Shown: positions 50,835-59,590, numbered from the stretch's first letter. The stretch: DNA of 64,000 bases from Butyricicoccus_A sp945486175 (GCA_945829445.1 CALZUY010000001.1:1-64000), one strand, 5' to 3'. Made by a program: numbers and translations. The notes: a model not told the origin generated them from the sequence alone.

Positions 50835-51626
50835 ATGAAATATACTGCAAAGGGCCCGTTCGAGAAGGGCTATAATAAGATGGTTTCTGCGGTTGAAAAC
50901 CCGGAAATGATGGGCATGGAATTCGGCGTTGTCTCGATGGCAGCAGGCGACGTGATGAGCTTCAACTATCCGCAGGAGGTCGTATATGACCTGATGAGCG
51001 GCGGTGTTACGTTCGCATGGGACGGCGGCGTGGAAACTGTTTCCCGTCAGGATTGCTTCCATGAGGGCGCAATTTTGCTGCATGTTCCGCAGAACACGGC
51101 AGTCACCATCACCTGCACGGCTGACGCGGAGATCGCTGTTGCACGCACTGAAAATGCACGCAGCTTTGAGGCAAAGCTGATGCGTCCGGAGGATTGCCTG
51201 TGCGCAAACGAGGAGCGCGGCGCAGGCCAGATGAACGAGGCATCCACCCGCCTTGTCCGCACCTTCTTTGACCGTTCCAACTGCCCGGAGACCAATTTCT
51301 TCATCGGCGAGGTTGTACATTTCCCGGGCAAGTGGTCTTCTTATCCGCCGCATCAGCATGTCGAGCCGGAGCTGTATTACTACAAGTTCCTGCCGGAGAA
51401 CGGCTATGGTCTGGCTGAGTATGGCGATGACGCTTACAAGGTAAAGAATAACGACCTGACCGGTATGCCGGAAAATGTCACCCATTCGCAGGCTGCAGCA
51501 CCGGGCTACGCAGAATATTATCTGTGGTGCATTCGTCTGCAGGACGACAAGAACATTGTCACCACTGTTGTACCGGAGTATGAGTGGGTAACCGCACCGG
51601 ACGCGAAGTATTTCCCGGATATCTGA
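50835..51626 (+). CDS. iolB: 5-deoxy-glucuronate isomerase
   Basis: Cupin enzyme converting 5-deoxy-glucuronate to 2-deoxy-5-keto-gluconate, the step after IolD. The metal-binding motif YPPHQHVEPELYYY lies in the C-terminal cupin; WCIRLQDDKNI and EYEWVTAPDAKYFPDI end the protein. 263 residues, as usual. ATG 50835 with AAAGGAG is clear; the frame continues upstream only through the hairpin region. 16 bp separate it from the dehydrogenase gene. No iolC, iolJ or iolE is beside it. Confidence 0.9.
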   Translation: MKYTAKGPFEKGYNKMVSAVENPEMMGMEFGVVSMAAGDVMSFNYPQEVVYDLMSGGVTFAWDGGVETVSRQDCFHEGAILLHVPQNTAVTITCTADAEIAVARTENARSFEAKLMRPEDCLCANEERGAGQMNEASTRLVRTFFDRSNCPETNFFIGEVVHFPGKWSSYPPHQHVEPELYYYKFLPENGYGLAEYGDDAYKVKNNDLTGMPENVTHSQAAAPGYAEYYLWCIRLQDDKNIVTTVVPEYEWVTAPDAKYFPDI

Positions 51627-51642
51627 GAGAGGAGCACACGAC

Positions 51643-52767
51643 ATGAAGGCATTTCAGCTGATTCCCGCTGTCGCGGAATACGCGCAGTTTGCGGATTATG
51701 CAAAGGAAGCAAAGCTCGGCGCAACCGATCTGATTCTCACAAATGAATATATTTATGAGCCTGCCATTTCCAAGCTGAATCTGGGCTGCCAGACGCTGTT
51801 CCAGGAGAAGTACGGCGCAGGCGAGCCGACCGACGTGATGGTTGATGCCATCCTCGACGAGCTGCGCGGCAAGAGCTATGACCGCATCATTGCAGTTGGC
51901 GGCGGCACGATCATCGATATCGCAAAGGTTCTTGCAGTTGCAACCGCAGAGGACAAGGTAGACGATCTGTATGACCGTATGCCGGACGGGCTGACCAAGG
52001 TACATCCGCTGGTTATTGTTCCGACCACCTGTGGCACGGGCAGTGAAGTGACCAACATCTCCATCATCAACCGCACCACCAAGGGTGTCAAGCAGGGAAT
52101 TGTCTCCCCGGCAATGTTTGCGAATGAAGCTGCCCTGATTCCGGGCATGCTGGCAAGCCTGCCGTACGGCGTATTTGCAACCTCTTCGATTGACGCCATG
52201 ATCCATGCAGTTGAGTCCTATCTCAGCCCGAATGCCTGTGCACTGAGCGAGCTGTTCTCCGAGCGCGCACTGTCGCTGATCCTGCGCGGCTGGAAGGCTG
52301 CTGTCGCAGAGGGCACAAAGGATGCCTGGAAGAAGAACGCATCGGAATTCCTGCGTGCATCCAACTTCGCCGGTATCGCATTTGGACATGCGGGCTGTGC
52401 AGCGGTTCATGCGCTCAGCTATCCGCTCGGCGGCGTGCACCACATCCCGCACGGCCAGGCCAATCAGCTGATGTTTGCCGATGTCATGCGTAAATATCAG
52501 GAGAAGAAGCCGGTCGGCAAGCTCAATCAGCTGGAAGAAATTCTGAGCGCGGAACTGGGCTGCGAGCCGGTTTTCGCTCTGGAGGAGCTGTACAAGCTGA
52601 TGGACGATGTGCTCAAGAAGACCCCGCTGCGTGAGAACGGCGTGACGGCGGATGAGCTTCCGGTTTATGCGAAGAGCGTACTGGAGACCCAGCAGCGCCT
52701 GCTCGGCAACAACTATGTCGAGCTGAGCGAGGAGGACATTCTGGATATTTACCGCAACGCATTCTGA
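51643..52767 (+). CDS. 4hbD: 4-hydroxybutyrate dehydrogenase-type iron-containing alcohol dehydrogenase
   Basis: NAD-dependent, group III alcohol dehydrogenase. It reads as a close relative of Clostridium kluyveri 4HbD, which interconverts succinate semialdehyde and 4-hydroxybutyrate. Shared stretches are LTNEYIYEP, FQEKYGAGEPTDVM, RIIAVGGGTIIDIAKVLAV, VPTTCGTGSEVTNIS and GGVHHIPHGQAN. Metal ligands are the Asp and His of SIDAMIHAVESY and the two His of HHIPHGQ. 374 residues. In this setting the true substrate may be another 4-carbon aldehyde acid. Confidence 0.88.
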   Translation: MKAFQLIPAVAEYAQFADYAKEAKLGATDLILTNEYIYEPAISKLNLGCQTLFQEKYGAGEPTDVMVDAILDELRGKSYDRIIAVGGGTIIDIAKVLAVATAEDKVDDLYDRMPDGLTKVHPLVIVPTTCGTGSEVTNISIINRTTKGVKQGIVSPAMFANEAALIPGMLASLPYGVFATSSIDAMIHAVESYLSPNACALSELFSERALSLILRGWKAAVAEGTKDAWKKNASEFLRASNFAGIAFGHAGCAAVHALSYPLGGVHHIPHGQANQLMFADVMRKYQEKKPVGKLNQLEEILSAELGCEPVFALEELYKLMDDVLKKTPLRENGVTADELPVYAKSVLETQQRLLGNNYVELSEEDILDIYRNAF

Positions 52768-52801
52768 TTGCGGTTTGACATAATAAAAGGGGGAAGACGG
52801 G

Positions 52802-52921
52802 ATGCAGAGCCGAAGAAAAGTCTGGATACTGGTCATTGTACTGCTGATTTTTATTGCGGTCTGGGTCTCGTCTTCTTATCGGCTCGGATATCTGCCGGAA
52901 CATTACGTTCCGGTGTACTGA
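52802..52921 (+). CDS. 39-residue single-span membrane peptide
   Basis: ATG 52802 to TGA 52919-52921, preceded by AAAGGGGGAAGACGG, a good ribosome binding site. The peptide is basic at the start (MQSRRKVW), has one hydrophobic helix (ILVIVLLIFIAVWV), and a short tail (SSSYRLGYLPEHYVPVY). It fills the gap between the 4HB dehydrogenase and CoA-transferase genes. No family is recognised. It may tether or regulate a membrane step, or be a spurious ORF; the ribosome binding site and its place in the operon argue for a real gene. Confidence 0.6.
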   Translation: MQSRRKVWILVIVLLIFIAVWVSSSYRLGYLPEHYVPVY

Positions 52922-52953
52922 CGCACGACCGAAACACATAAGGAGAATCGATT

Positions 52954-54261
52954 ATGGAATGGACAGATTACTATAAAGAACATACCATGACGCCGGAAGA
53001 GGCTGTCTCGGTCATCAAGGACGGTGACCGTGTGGTATTCGGTCACGCTGTCGGCGAGCCGATTATTTTCCAGCGCACAATGGCGCGCATGGCAGAACAG
53101 TTCCACGGTGTCGAAGTTGCACACATGGTTTACCTCGGCACAGGTGAATATTTACAGCCGGGCATGGAAGAACATTTCCGCCATAATGCACTGTTTGTTG
53201 GCGGCCCGGCGCGCAAGGCGATTGCGGAAAACCGCGCGGATTACACCCCTGTATTCTTTTCCGATGTACCGCACATGTTCCGCAACGGCGAACTGCCGGT
53301 AGATGTATTTGCATTTACCTGCTCGCCTCCGGATGAGCGCGGATATGTTTCCATCGGACTTTCGTGCGATTACGGCTGGCAGGCGATCAAGTCCGCCAAG
53401 ACGGTCATCGCAGAGGTCAACCCGAATATGCCGCGTACCTTCGGCGAGAGCTTTGTACATGTCACGGATATCGATGGCTTCCTGCTGTCGTGGGAGCCGC
53501 TGCCGGAGTCCAAGCCGGCGAAGATCACTGAGGAAGATCAGAAAATCGGCAAATATATTGCCGACCTTGTGCGCGACGGTGACTGCCTCCAGCTCGGCAT
53601 CGGCGCAGTGCCGGACGCTGTATGCTCGTTCCTCGGCGACAAGAAGAACCTCGGCCTTCATTCTGAAATGGTATCGGACGGCGTTCTGCCGCTGATTGAA
53701 AAAGGCATTATCAATGGCCAGTGCAAGCAGCGCGATACGGGACGCATCTGTGTGACCTTCCTGATGGGCACGCGCAAGCTGTATGATTTTGTGGACAACA
53801 ACCCGGTTATTAAGATGCTTCCGGTCGATGTATGCAACAATCCGGCGGTCATTTCGCAGAACGACAACGTCGTTTCCATCAACTCGTGCGTACAGGTTGA
53901 CTTACAGGGCCAGGTGTGTGCCGAGGCGATCGGCCTGCGCCAGATTTCCGGCATCGGCGGACAGATGGACTTTGTCCGTGGTGCAAACCTGTCGAAGGGC
54001 GGACGTTCGATCATTGCACTGCATTCCGCAACCAAGAATGAGACGGAATCCAAGATCGTTCCAACCATCACAACCGGCGGCCCGGTAACCACCAGCCGCT
54101 GTGACGTCAACTATATCGTCACGGAGTATGGTGTTGCCCAGCTGCGTGGACAGACCCTGCGCGAGCGCGCCAAGCGGCTTATTGCCATTGCGCATCCGAA
54201 GTTCCGTGCGGAACTGGCGGAAGAGTATGCAAAGCGTTTTGGTGAAACGCTTGACATATAA
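52954..54261 (+). CDS. abfT: 4-hydroxybutyrate CoA-transferase
   Basis: Transfers CoA from acetyl-CoA (or butyryl-CoA) to 4-hydroxybutyrate. It aligns by eye with the Cat2/AbfT family: RVVFGHAVGEP, HFRHNALFVGG, RADYTPVFFSDVP, ESFVHVTDIDGFL, LQLGIGAVPDAV, the HSEMVSDG segment carrying the conserved glutamate, CVTFLMGTRKLYDFV and INSCVQVDLQGQVCAEA. 435 residues, full length. AAGGAGAA precedes ATG 52954. 33 bp before abfD. Confidence 0.93.
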   Translation: MEWTDYYKEHTMTPEEAVSVIKDGDRVVFGHAVGEPIIFQRTMARMAEQFHGVEVAHMVYLGTGEYLQPGMEEHFRHNALFVGGPARKAIAENRADYTPVFFSDVPHMFRNGELPVDVFAFTCSPPDERGYVSIGLSCDYGWQAIKSAKTVIAEVNPNMPRTFGESFVHVTDIDGFLLSWEPLPESKPAKITEEDQKIGKYIADLVRDGDCLQLGIGAVPDAVCSFLGDKKNLGLHSEMVSDGVLPLIEKGIINGQCKQRDTGRICVTFLMGTRKLYDFVDNNPVIKMLPVDVCNNPAVISQNDNVVSINSCVQVDLQGQVCAEAIGLRQISGIGGQMDFVRGANLSKGGRSIIALHSATKNETESKIVPTITTGGPVTTSRCDVNYIVTEYGVAQLRGQTLRERAKRLIAIAHPKFRAELAEEYAKRFGETLDI

Positions 54262-54294
54262 ACGAAAATAGAAAGAGAAAGAAGGCAGATTGTC

Positions 54295-55740
54295 ATGATG
54301 ACAAAAGAACAGTACATTGAATCCCTGCGCAAGCTGAATCTCAATCTGTACCGCTTCGGCCAGAAGGTTGAGAATGTTGTGGATGATCCGATTGTGCGTC
54401 CGTCGCTCAATTCGTTTGCTGCAACCTATGAGCTGGCAGAGGATCCGCAGTACGAAGATCTGATGACGGCGACCTCCAATCTGACCGGCAAAAAGGTCAA
54501 CCGCTTTACCCATCTGCATCAGTCCACGGATGACCTGATCCGCAAGGTAAAGATGCAGCGCCTGCTCGGCCAGAAGACCGCAGCCTGCTTCCAGCGCTGT
54601 GTCGGCATGGATGCAGCAAATGCAGTCTATTCCACGACCTATGAAACCGATGAGGCATGCGGCACCAATTATTTTGAAAACTTTAAGAAATTCTGGACGA
54701 TGGTTCAGGACGAAGACCTCGCTGTTGACGGCGCAATGACTGACGTCAAGGGTGACCGCGGCCTGTCCCCGTCCCAGCAGGCGGATCCGGACCTGTTCCT
54801 GCATGTTGTTGAGCGCACGGCTGACGGCGTTTATGTCACCGGTGCAAAGGCACATCAGACTGGTTACCTGAACAGCCATTATGTCCTCGTTATGCCGACC
54901 ATCTCCATGCGTCCGGGCGATGAGGATTATGCGATTTCCTTCGCATGCCCGACCGATGCAGAGGGCATCACCCTGATTCTGGGCCGTCAGTCCTGCGATA
55001 CCCGCAAGACTGAGGAATACAACGACATCGATGTCGGCAACAAGGTATACGGTGGCCATGAAGTCCTGGTTATCTTTGACCGCGTCTTCATCCCGAACGA
55101 TATGATCTTCCTGAACGGTGAGACGCAGTTCGCAGGCATGATGGTAGAGCGCTTCGCAGGCTACCACAGACAGTCCTACGGCGGCTGCAAGGTCGGCGTT
55201 GGCGACGTCCTGATCGGTGCTACCGCACTGGCTGTCGAGATGGCAGGCTGTGCAAAGGCTTCCCATGTCAAGGACAAGATCATCGAGATGACCCACCTGA
55301 ATGAGACCCTGTATGCCTGCGGCATTGCATGTTCCTCTCAGGGCACGCAGACCAAGTCCGGCAACTATCTGATCGATCTGCTGCTGGCAAATGTCTGCAA
55401 GCAGAACGTCACCCGCTTCCCGTATGACATCGCGCGTCTGGCACAGGATCTGGCAGGCGGCCTGATGGTAACGCAGCCGTCCGAAGCGGATTACCGCAAT
55501 CCGGCAACGCATGACTACATCGAGAAGTATCTCAAGGGTGTCGCATCCGTTCCGACGGAGGACCGTATGCGCGTCCTGCGCCTGATCGAGAACATGACCA
55601 TGGGTACCGCAGCTGTCGGTTACCTGCCGGAGTCCATGCATGGTGCAGGCTCTCCGCAGGCACAGCGCATCATGATCGCGCGTCAGGGCAACCTCGAGAT
55701 GAAGAAGCAGCTGGCTAAGGCAATCGCACGCATCAACTGA
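54295..55740 (+). CDS. abfD: 4-hydroxybutyryl-CoA dehydratase/vinylacetyl-CoA isomerase
   Basis: FAD- and [4Fe-4S]-dependent radical dehydratase turning 4-hydroxybutyryl-CoA into crotonyl-CoA. All four cluster ligands of the Clostridium aminobutyricum enzyme (Cys99, Cys103, His292, Cys299) are kept as Cys98, Cys102, His291 and Cys298 when numbered from ATG 54295 (CFQRC and HRQSYGGC). 481 residues, standard. The oxygen-sensitive cluster fits a strict anaerobe. The tandem ATGs at 54295 and 54298 make the start uncertain by one residue. The Gfo/Idh gene follows after 20 bp. Confidence 0.94.
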   Translation: MMTKEQYIESLRKLNLNLYRFGQKVENVVDDPIVRPSLNSFAATYELAEDPQYEDLMTATSNLTGKKVNRFTHLHQSTDDLIRKVKMQRLLGQKTAACFQRCVGMDAANAVYSTTYETDEACGTNYFENFKKFWTMVQDEDLAVDGAMTDVKGDRGLSPSQQADPDLFLHVVERTADGVYVTGAKAHQTGYLNSHYVLVMPTISMRPGDEDYAISFACPTDAEGITLILGRQSCDTRKTEEYNDIDVGNKVYGGHEVLVIFDRVFIPNDMIFLNGETQFAGMMVERFAGYHRQSYGGCKVGVGDVLIGATALAVEMAGCAKASHVKDKIIEMTHLNETLYACGIACSSQGTQTKSGNYLIDLLLANVCKQNVTRFPYDIARLAQDLAGGLMVTQPSEADYRNPATHDYIEKYLKGVASVPTEDRMRVLRLIENMTMGTAAVGYLPESMHGAGSPQAQRIMIARQGNLEMKKQLAKAIARIN

Positions 55741-55760
55741 TCTGCAGAAAGGAACACAAT

Positions 55761-56768
55761 ATGAAAAAGGTTCGCGTTGGTCTGGTCGGTCTCGGCCCGC
55801 TTGGCAGAGTACATGCGGAGAATCTGATGTTCCGCATTCCCAATGCCGAGCTGGCAGCAGTCTGTACCCGGACACAGGCAAAGCTGGATGAAGTGCGCCG
55901 CGAATGGGAGACCCCTGAGGTGTATACCGATTACGCGGAAATGCTAAAAAAGGCAAAGCTGGATGCTGTTGCGATCATCTCGCCGACCAATGTACATCTG
56001 GAACATGTGCGCCTTGCGGTGGAGGAGGGCCTGCATGTGTTCATCGAGAAGCCGACCGGCATGGATGCCGCAGAATGCGCGGAAATCGAGCGTCTGGCGG
56101 CTGCCGGAGGAAAAATATTTGCCGTAGGATTTATGCGCCGGTTTGACGCATCCTATGCCGATGCAAAGCGCCGCATTGACGCGGGGGAAATTGGCACACC
56201 GATTTTCTTCCGCGGGTACAGCCTCGACCCGGTCTGGCAGGGCGAGGCACAGGTCGCGCGTGCGGAGGCAAACGGCAAGTGGTTCCTCGACATGGGTGTA
56301 CACGATTACGATCTGGCGCGGTGGCTGCTCGGTTCCGAGCCGAAGAAGGCATATGCCTGCGGCGGCGCCTATGTATTCGCGGATTTTGCGAAAAATCATG
56401 ACGTCGACAACGGCTTTTCACTCGTTCAGTTTGACAACAACGCCGCAGCCTTTTTCTATTGCGGACGCACAGCACCCCACGGCTCCCATGTGGAGAGCGA
56501 GATCATCGGCACGAAGGGAACACTTCGCATCTGCGAATCCCCGCGCCGTGCCCGCGTGACACAGTTCACCCGCGGCGGTGAGGTGCATGAATGCATCGAC
56601 CATTACCTTGATCGCTGGGGAGAAGCATATTATCAGGAGATGCAGCAGTTTGTCAACGAAGTACAGGCCGGAGAGCAGTCCGTCAGCGCAACCGCTGGCG
56701 ACTGCACCGGTGCTGTCAGGCTGGCAGAAATGATTCTCGAAGCATACGAAACTCAATTGGACGAATAA
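55761..56768 (+). CDS. Gfo/Idh/MocA family NAD(P)-dependent sugar or inositol dehydrogenase
   Basis: 335 residues. N-terminal Rossmann domain with GLVGLGPLGRVHAENL and the family hallmark HVFIEKPTG (about 95-103). The C-terminal alpha/beta domain contains the catalytic-region FLDMGVHDYDLARWLLG with the conserved Asp and His. It is a different paralogue from the IolG at 63090, sharing VGFMRRFDASYADAK with it. In this operon it is likely an inositol-isomer dehydrogenase (scyllo- or chiro-), but keto-acid substrates are possible. AAAGGA precedes ATG 55761. Confidence 0.87.
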   Translation: MKKVRVGLVGLGPLGRVHAENLMFRIPNAELAAVCTRTQAKLDEVRREWETPEVYTDYAEMLKKAKLDAVAIISPTNVHLEHVRLAVEEGLHVFIEKPTGMDAAECAEIERLAAAGGKIFAVGFMRRFDASYADAKRRIDAGEIGTPIFFRGYSLDPVWQGEAQVARAEANGKWFLDMGVHDYDLARWLLGSEPKKAYACGGAYVFADFAKNHDVDNGFSLVQFDNNAAAFFYCGRTAPHGSHVESEIIGTKGTLRICESPRRARVTQFTRGGEVHECIDHYLDRWGEAYYQEMQQFVNEVQAGEQSVSATAGDCTGAVRLAEMILEAYETQLDE

Positions 56769-56838
56769 AGAATGGAAGACCGTCCTTGTGCATATGGCAT
56801 TTGGACGGGCTTCTGTTATGTCAAAACAGGAGGTAAGC

Positions 56839-57693
56839 ATGGATAAAAAGCAGAAGATGCAGCAGCTGCGCGTTTTTGCTGCGGAAATCCGTCTGGAAAC
56901 GCTGAAGGTTATCGCTTCGCGCGGCTTCGGACATGTCGGCGGCTCGATGTCGATGGCAGATGCCATGGCAGTTCTGTACGGCGAGGTCATGAACATCGAC
57001 CCGAAAAACCCGCGCTGGGAAGACCGCGACTGGTTCGTTCTGTCCAAGGGACATGGCGGTCCGGTTATGTACGCAACGCTCGGCCTCAAGGGCTATTACC
57101 CGATGGAGAGCGCATATACGCTCAACCAGCCGGGCACGGATTTCCCGTCCCATACAGACCGCACGAAGACCGTCGGCGTTGATCTGACGACCGGTTCTCT
57201 GGGACAGGGCATGAGCGAAGCGGTTGGCGCAGCGCTCGGCAATAAGGTACAGGGCAGAAACAGCCATGTCTTTGTCGCAGTCGGCGACGGCGAATGCGAT
57301 GAGGGCCAGATCTGGGAGGCTGCACAGTTTGCCGCACATTACAAGCTGGACAATCTGGTCTGCCTGGTAGACGACAACAAGCGCCAGCTGGATGGTGCGG
57401 TTGCCGACGTCATGGGCCATGGCAAGGGCATCGGCGCGAAGTTTGATGCATTTGGCTGGAACGTTATCAATGTCGAAGACGGCAACGATGTGGAGCAGAT
57501 TTATGATGCCATTCAGGCAGCTTATCAGGTCAAGGGCCAGCCGACCTGCCTGATTCTGAATACCACCAAGGGCAAGGGCGCAACCTTTGCGGAGCCGTCC
57601 GGCGCACACTCCTCCCAGCCGACACAGGAGCAGTGGGATGAAGCCATTGCGGCATCCGAGGCAGAGCTTGCAGCCATCCGCGCGCAGAAGTAA
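56839..57693 (+). CDS. Transketolase, N-terminal (thiamine diphosphate-binding) subunit
   Basis: 284 residues covering only the first third of a classical transketolase. Cofactor and substrate histidines are in SRGFGHVGGSMSMADAMAVL, LSKGHGG and TTGSLGQGMSEAVGAA; the thiamine diphosphate motif begins VGDGECDEGQIWEAAQFA and ends with VDDNKRQLDG. The start ATG 56839 has AGGAGG spaced 6 bases upstream; earlier in-frame ATGs at 56788 and 56818 lack one. It must pair with the subunit encoded 16 bp downstream. Split transketolases occur in many Clostridia, often with sugar-acid or inositol genes. Confidence 0.92.
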   Translation: MDKKQKMQQLRVFAAEIRLETLKVIASRGFGHVGGSMSMADAMAVLYGEVMNIDPKNPRWEDRDWFVLSKGHGGPVMYATLGLKGYYPMESAYTLNQPGTDFPSHTDRTKTVGVDLTTGSLGQGMSEAVGAALGNKVQGRNSHVFVAVGDGECDEGQIWEAAQFAAHYKLDNLVCLVDDNKRQLDGAVADVMGHGKGIGAKFDAFGWNVINVEDGNDVEQIYDAIQAAYQVKGQPTCLILNTTKGKGATFAEPSGAHSSQPTQEQWDEAIAASEAELAAIRAQK

Positions 57694-57709
57694 AGGAGGG
57701 GGAATACCA

Positions 57710-58678
57710 ATGAGCTACACTTTGATTGGAAAGCATGAAAAGGACAGCCGTGCAAACCGTGACGGCTATGTATCCGCAATGCTCGAACTGATGGAGCAGG
57801 ACAAGAGCATTGTCCATATCGATTGTGACCTGATGGGCTGCATCAATACGGGCAAGCTGCTGAAGGCATTCCCGGAGCAGACCTTCAACGCAGGCATTGC
57901 CGAGCAGAACGCCATGGGCGTTGCCGCAGGCATGGCAGCAACCGGACTGAAGGCATTTATCCATTCGTTCGGCTGCTTCGCATCCCGCCGTGCGTTTGAC
58001 CAGGCATTCCTGTCCGCCGGATATTCCCAGCTGCCGGTACATGTCATCGGTTCCGACCCTGGCGTTACCGCAGCGTTCAACGGTGCAACCCATATGCCGT
58101 TTGAGGACTGCGCACTGTACATGACCGTGCCGAATGCAGTTGTCATCGACTCCTGCGACTACGCACAGACCAATGCGCTGACCAAACAGCTGGCAAAGCA
58201 GCCGGGTCTGACTTACATGCGCCTGATCCGCAAGGGCTTTACCACGGTCTATGCAGACGGCTCGGAATTTGAAATCGGCAAGGGCATCACGCTGCGCGAC
58301 GGCACTGATGTCACCATCATCGCTTCCGGCATTCTGGTAGACGAAGCGCTCAAGGCAGAGGAGCAGCTGGCAGCAAAGGGCATCTCCGCGCGTGTCATCG
58401 ACATGCACACATGGAAGCCGCTGGATGAGGAGCTGATCCTCAAGGCAGCTTCTGAGACCGGCGCGATTGTCACCGCAGAAAACCATCAGGTTTCGTGCGG
58501 CCTCGGCTCGGCAGTTGCAAACCTGCTGACCGAAAAGTGCCTCGTCCCGCAGGAGCGCATCGGCATCCAGAACCAGTTTGGCCAGGTCGGCCCGCAGGAT
58601 TTCCTGATGGAGCAGTACCACCTGCTGGCGGCGGATATCGTCGCAGCTGCTGAAAAGGCAATTGCACGCAAGGGCTAA
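57710..58678 (+). CDS. Transketolase, C-terminal (pyrimidine-binding) subunit
   Basis: 322 residues. The pyrimidine domain has the catalytic glutamate in FNAGIAEQNAMGVAAGMA, and the C-terminal domain has VTIIASGILVDEALKAEEQL and ENHQVSCGLGSAV. ATG 57710 has AAAGGAGGGGG at 57692; earlier parts of the frame overlap the partner gene. With the N-terminal subunit it makes a complete transketolase. The pair ends the operon, followed by a bidirectional terminator. Confidence 0.92.
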   Translation: MSYTLIGKHEKDSRANRDGYVSAMLELMEQDKSIVHIDCDLMGCINTGKLLKAFPEQTFNAGIAEQNAMGVAAGMAATGLKAFIHSFGCFASRRAFDQAFLSAGYSQLPVHVIGSDPGVTAAFNGATHMPFEDCALYMTVPNAVVIDSCDYAQTNALTKQLAKQPGLTYMRLIRKGFTTVYADGSEFEIGKGITLRDGTDVTIIASGILVDEALKAEEQLAAKGISARVIDMHTWKPLDEELILKAASETGAIVTAENHQVSCGLGSAVANLLTEKCLVPQERIGIQNQFGQVGPQDFLMEQYHLLAADIVAAAEKAIARKG

Positions 58679-58684
58679 AATAAC

Positions 58685-58728
58685 AAAAAAGCAAGGACCG
58701 CAGGATTTTCTGCGGTCCTTTTTGCTTT
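58685..58728. terminator. Bidirectional terminator between the transketolase and araC genes
   Basis: AAGGACCGCAG (58693-58703) pairs with CTGCGGTCCTT (58710-58720); flanking A run on the left and T run on the right extend the stem, serving both convergent transcripts. Confidence 0.92.
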
Positions 58729-59590
58729 ATTCCTTCATTTCACGCATCGACTGCCGGTATTTTCCGGGCGGGATGCCGACATATTTGTTGAACATAGTAT
58801 TCAGATGGCAGATGCTGCTGAAGCCGAGGTGGTCTGCAATGTCGCCGATGGGAATTGAGGTATCCATCAGCAGTCCCTGTGCTTCACCGATGCGCCGTTT
58901 CATAACATACTGCATGGGCGGCACGCCAAATTCGTCCTTGAATACATGTGCAAGATAGTATTCGCTGATGTGCAGGGCATTGGCAATCGAAGGCAGCGTG
59001 AACGGTTCGCGGTAATGTACATCCAGATACCGCCGGATGCGGTCTGCTGTGGCGGAAGCAGTTGTGCGCGAGCGGATTGACAGATTCCGGCTGCGGCTGA
59101 GCAGCATTTCATAAGTCAGCAGCAGAAGTGACTGTGACAGGCAGTTGCAGGTCTCTCCGAGATTTTTCGGGTCGGAGGAGAGCAGATGGATCAGCCGGAA
59201 GATCGAGCCGATGTGCTCTGCCAGCATGCCGCTGGAGATGACGGGCGAAGTCTCTTCATCGCACAGCCAGTTGTCCGGCAAACCGAGCAGGGCAACATTG
59301 GAAATGCCGACGCTGTACGAACGCACATGCCGTGTATCAGCCGGATTTTCACCGTGCAGCACGCCTGCATTGCAGATGATGATATCGCCTTCCTGAATAT
59401 CATAAGACTGGCTGTCCACCATATAACGCCCTTTGCCGCTGTATACAAAGAACAGCTCCAGAAAATCATCGTGAATATGGGGCAGTCGGGAATGCTTGTT
59501 GCTGTGTTCTTCGTTGATAAAGTGGCTGATGCAGTATTGGGGGATTCGGCTGTCACGCAGATGTGACGAAAGTGGATTCATCGAGTTCAT
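58727..59590 (-). CDS. AraC family regulator with cupin sensor domain
   Basis: 287 residues. An N-terminal cupin-type ligand domain (about 30-110: HIHDDFLELFFVYSGKGRYMV, IQEGDIIICNAGVLHGE) is followed by a C-terminal double helix-turn-helix (about 185-285: FTLPSIANALHISEYYLAHVF and IGDIADHLGFSSICHLNTMF). It is convergent with the iol/4HB operon and is the best candidate for its regulator. AAGGAG precedes ATG 59590; an internal ATG three codons later is an alternative. Confidence 0.9.
   Translation of the reverse strand: MNSMNPLSSHLRDSRIPQYCISHFINEEHSNKHSRLPHIHDDFLELFFVYSGKGRYMVDSQSYDIQEGDIIICNAGVLHGENPADTRHVRSYSVGISNVALLGLPDNWLCDEETSPVISSGMLAEHIGSIFRLIHLLSSDPKNLGETCNCLSQSLLLLTYEMLLSRSRNLSIRSRTTASATADRIRRYLDVHYREPFTLPSIANALHISEYYLAHVFKDEFGVPPMQYVMKRRIGEAQGLLMDTSIPIGDIADHLGFSSICHLNTMFNKYVGIPPGKYRQSMREMKE

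Noticed and set aside
53902..55956. Long minus-strand open frame (684 codons) across abfT and abfD
   Set aside because: It is antisense to two clearly recognised genes, has no family features or ribosome binding site, and comes from GC-rich third positions.
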